Shown: in pieces, positions 12,863 through 12,890 of the stretch
Position numbering within the stretch: position 1 is the first letter of the stretch
How the letters are laid out: every line of letters starts with the position of its first letter
Assembly: GCA_035559295.1 (NCBI GenBank)
Contig: DATMBL010000097.1
Location: forward strand, 1 to 12,890
Length of the DNA stretch: 12,890 nt
Direction of reading: 5' to 3'
DNA from: DATMBL01 sp035559295
GTDB taxonomy: Bacteria > Desulfobacterota > Binatia > UBA9968
Made by a program: the position numbers and the translations under genes
Notes under the pieces: generated by a model
What the model saw: the letters and a program-made list of their open reading frames with translations, nothing else
What the model was told of the DNA's origin: nothing
Databases searched by the model: none

Positions 12863-12890
12863 CCCGGCGAAAGAGCCGCGTTTGCTGGCG

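Noticed and set aside
1..12890. CRISPR arrays, tRNA or rRNA genes, insertion sequences and phage genes
   Set aside because: I looked for regularly spaced repeats, transposase motifs and tRNA-like folds and found none that I could support.

Overview
The window is about 12.9 kb of GC-rich DNA (roughly 60% by eye) from a bacterium. It has strong Shine-Dalgarno sites, one good sigma-54 promoter candidate, a lipoprotein acid phosphatase and an ABC importer with its own secreted binding protein, all of which fit a Gram-negative cell. The mixture of a topoisomerase VI B subunit, an aromatic-type BoxR/BzdR regulator, a branched-chain ABC importer with an acyl-CoA ligase, a large bicupin and short intergenic repeats resembles uncultivated soil or subsurface lineages (deltaproteobacteria-like, Binatota, NC10, Rokubacteria or Tectomicrobia). 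This placement is inference; no marker gene here settles it.

Layout. At the left edge, on the minus strand, lies the first 95 codons of topoisomerase VI subunit B (1-285), with an extended -10 promoter behind it. A divergent gene follows: a bicupin of unknown substrate (635-1804). Next is an isolated Flp/type IVb pilin (2064-2252) placed just downstream of a sigma-54-type -24/-12 element. Then comes a tight plus-strand pair: a PaaA/PaaC-family diiron protein (2473-3189) and, 5 bases later, a BoxR/BzdR-type regulator made of an XRE helix-turn-helix fused to a shikimate-kinase-like sensor domain (3195-4121).

All remaining genes are on the minus strand. In transcription order they are the rhomboid protease (12784-12023), then a liv-type ABC importer: binding protein (11854-10577), permease LivH (10572-9700), permease LivM (9468-8464), ATPase LivG (8414-7662) and ATPase LivF (7580-6837). 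After these come an AMP-forming acyl-CoA ligase (6763-5099) and an e(P4)-type lipoprotein acid phosphatase (4992-4102), whose end overlaps the end of the regulator gene by 20 bases.

How they may work together. The importer and ligase look like an uptake-and-activation module: an organic acid or amino-acid-like substrate is imported and converted to a CoA thioester. The convergent diiron protein plus aryl-CoA-sensing type regulator suggests that an aromatic or related acyl-CoA is then sensed and possibly oxygenated. The link between the two halves is inference from proximity only. The most unusual points are the two-gene diiron/BoxR unit without the usual partner subunits, the orphan cysteine-bearing pilin under a sigma-54 element, a bacterial topoisomerase VI, and two heptameric CGAA-type repeat arrays plus a hairpin-rich gap inside the liv cluster.
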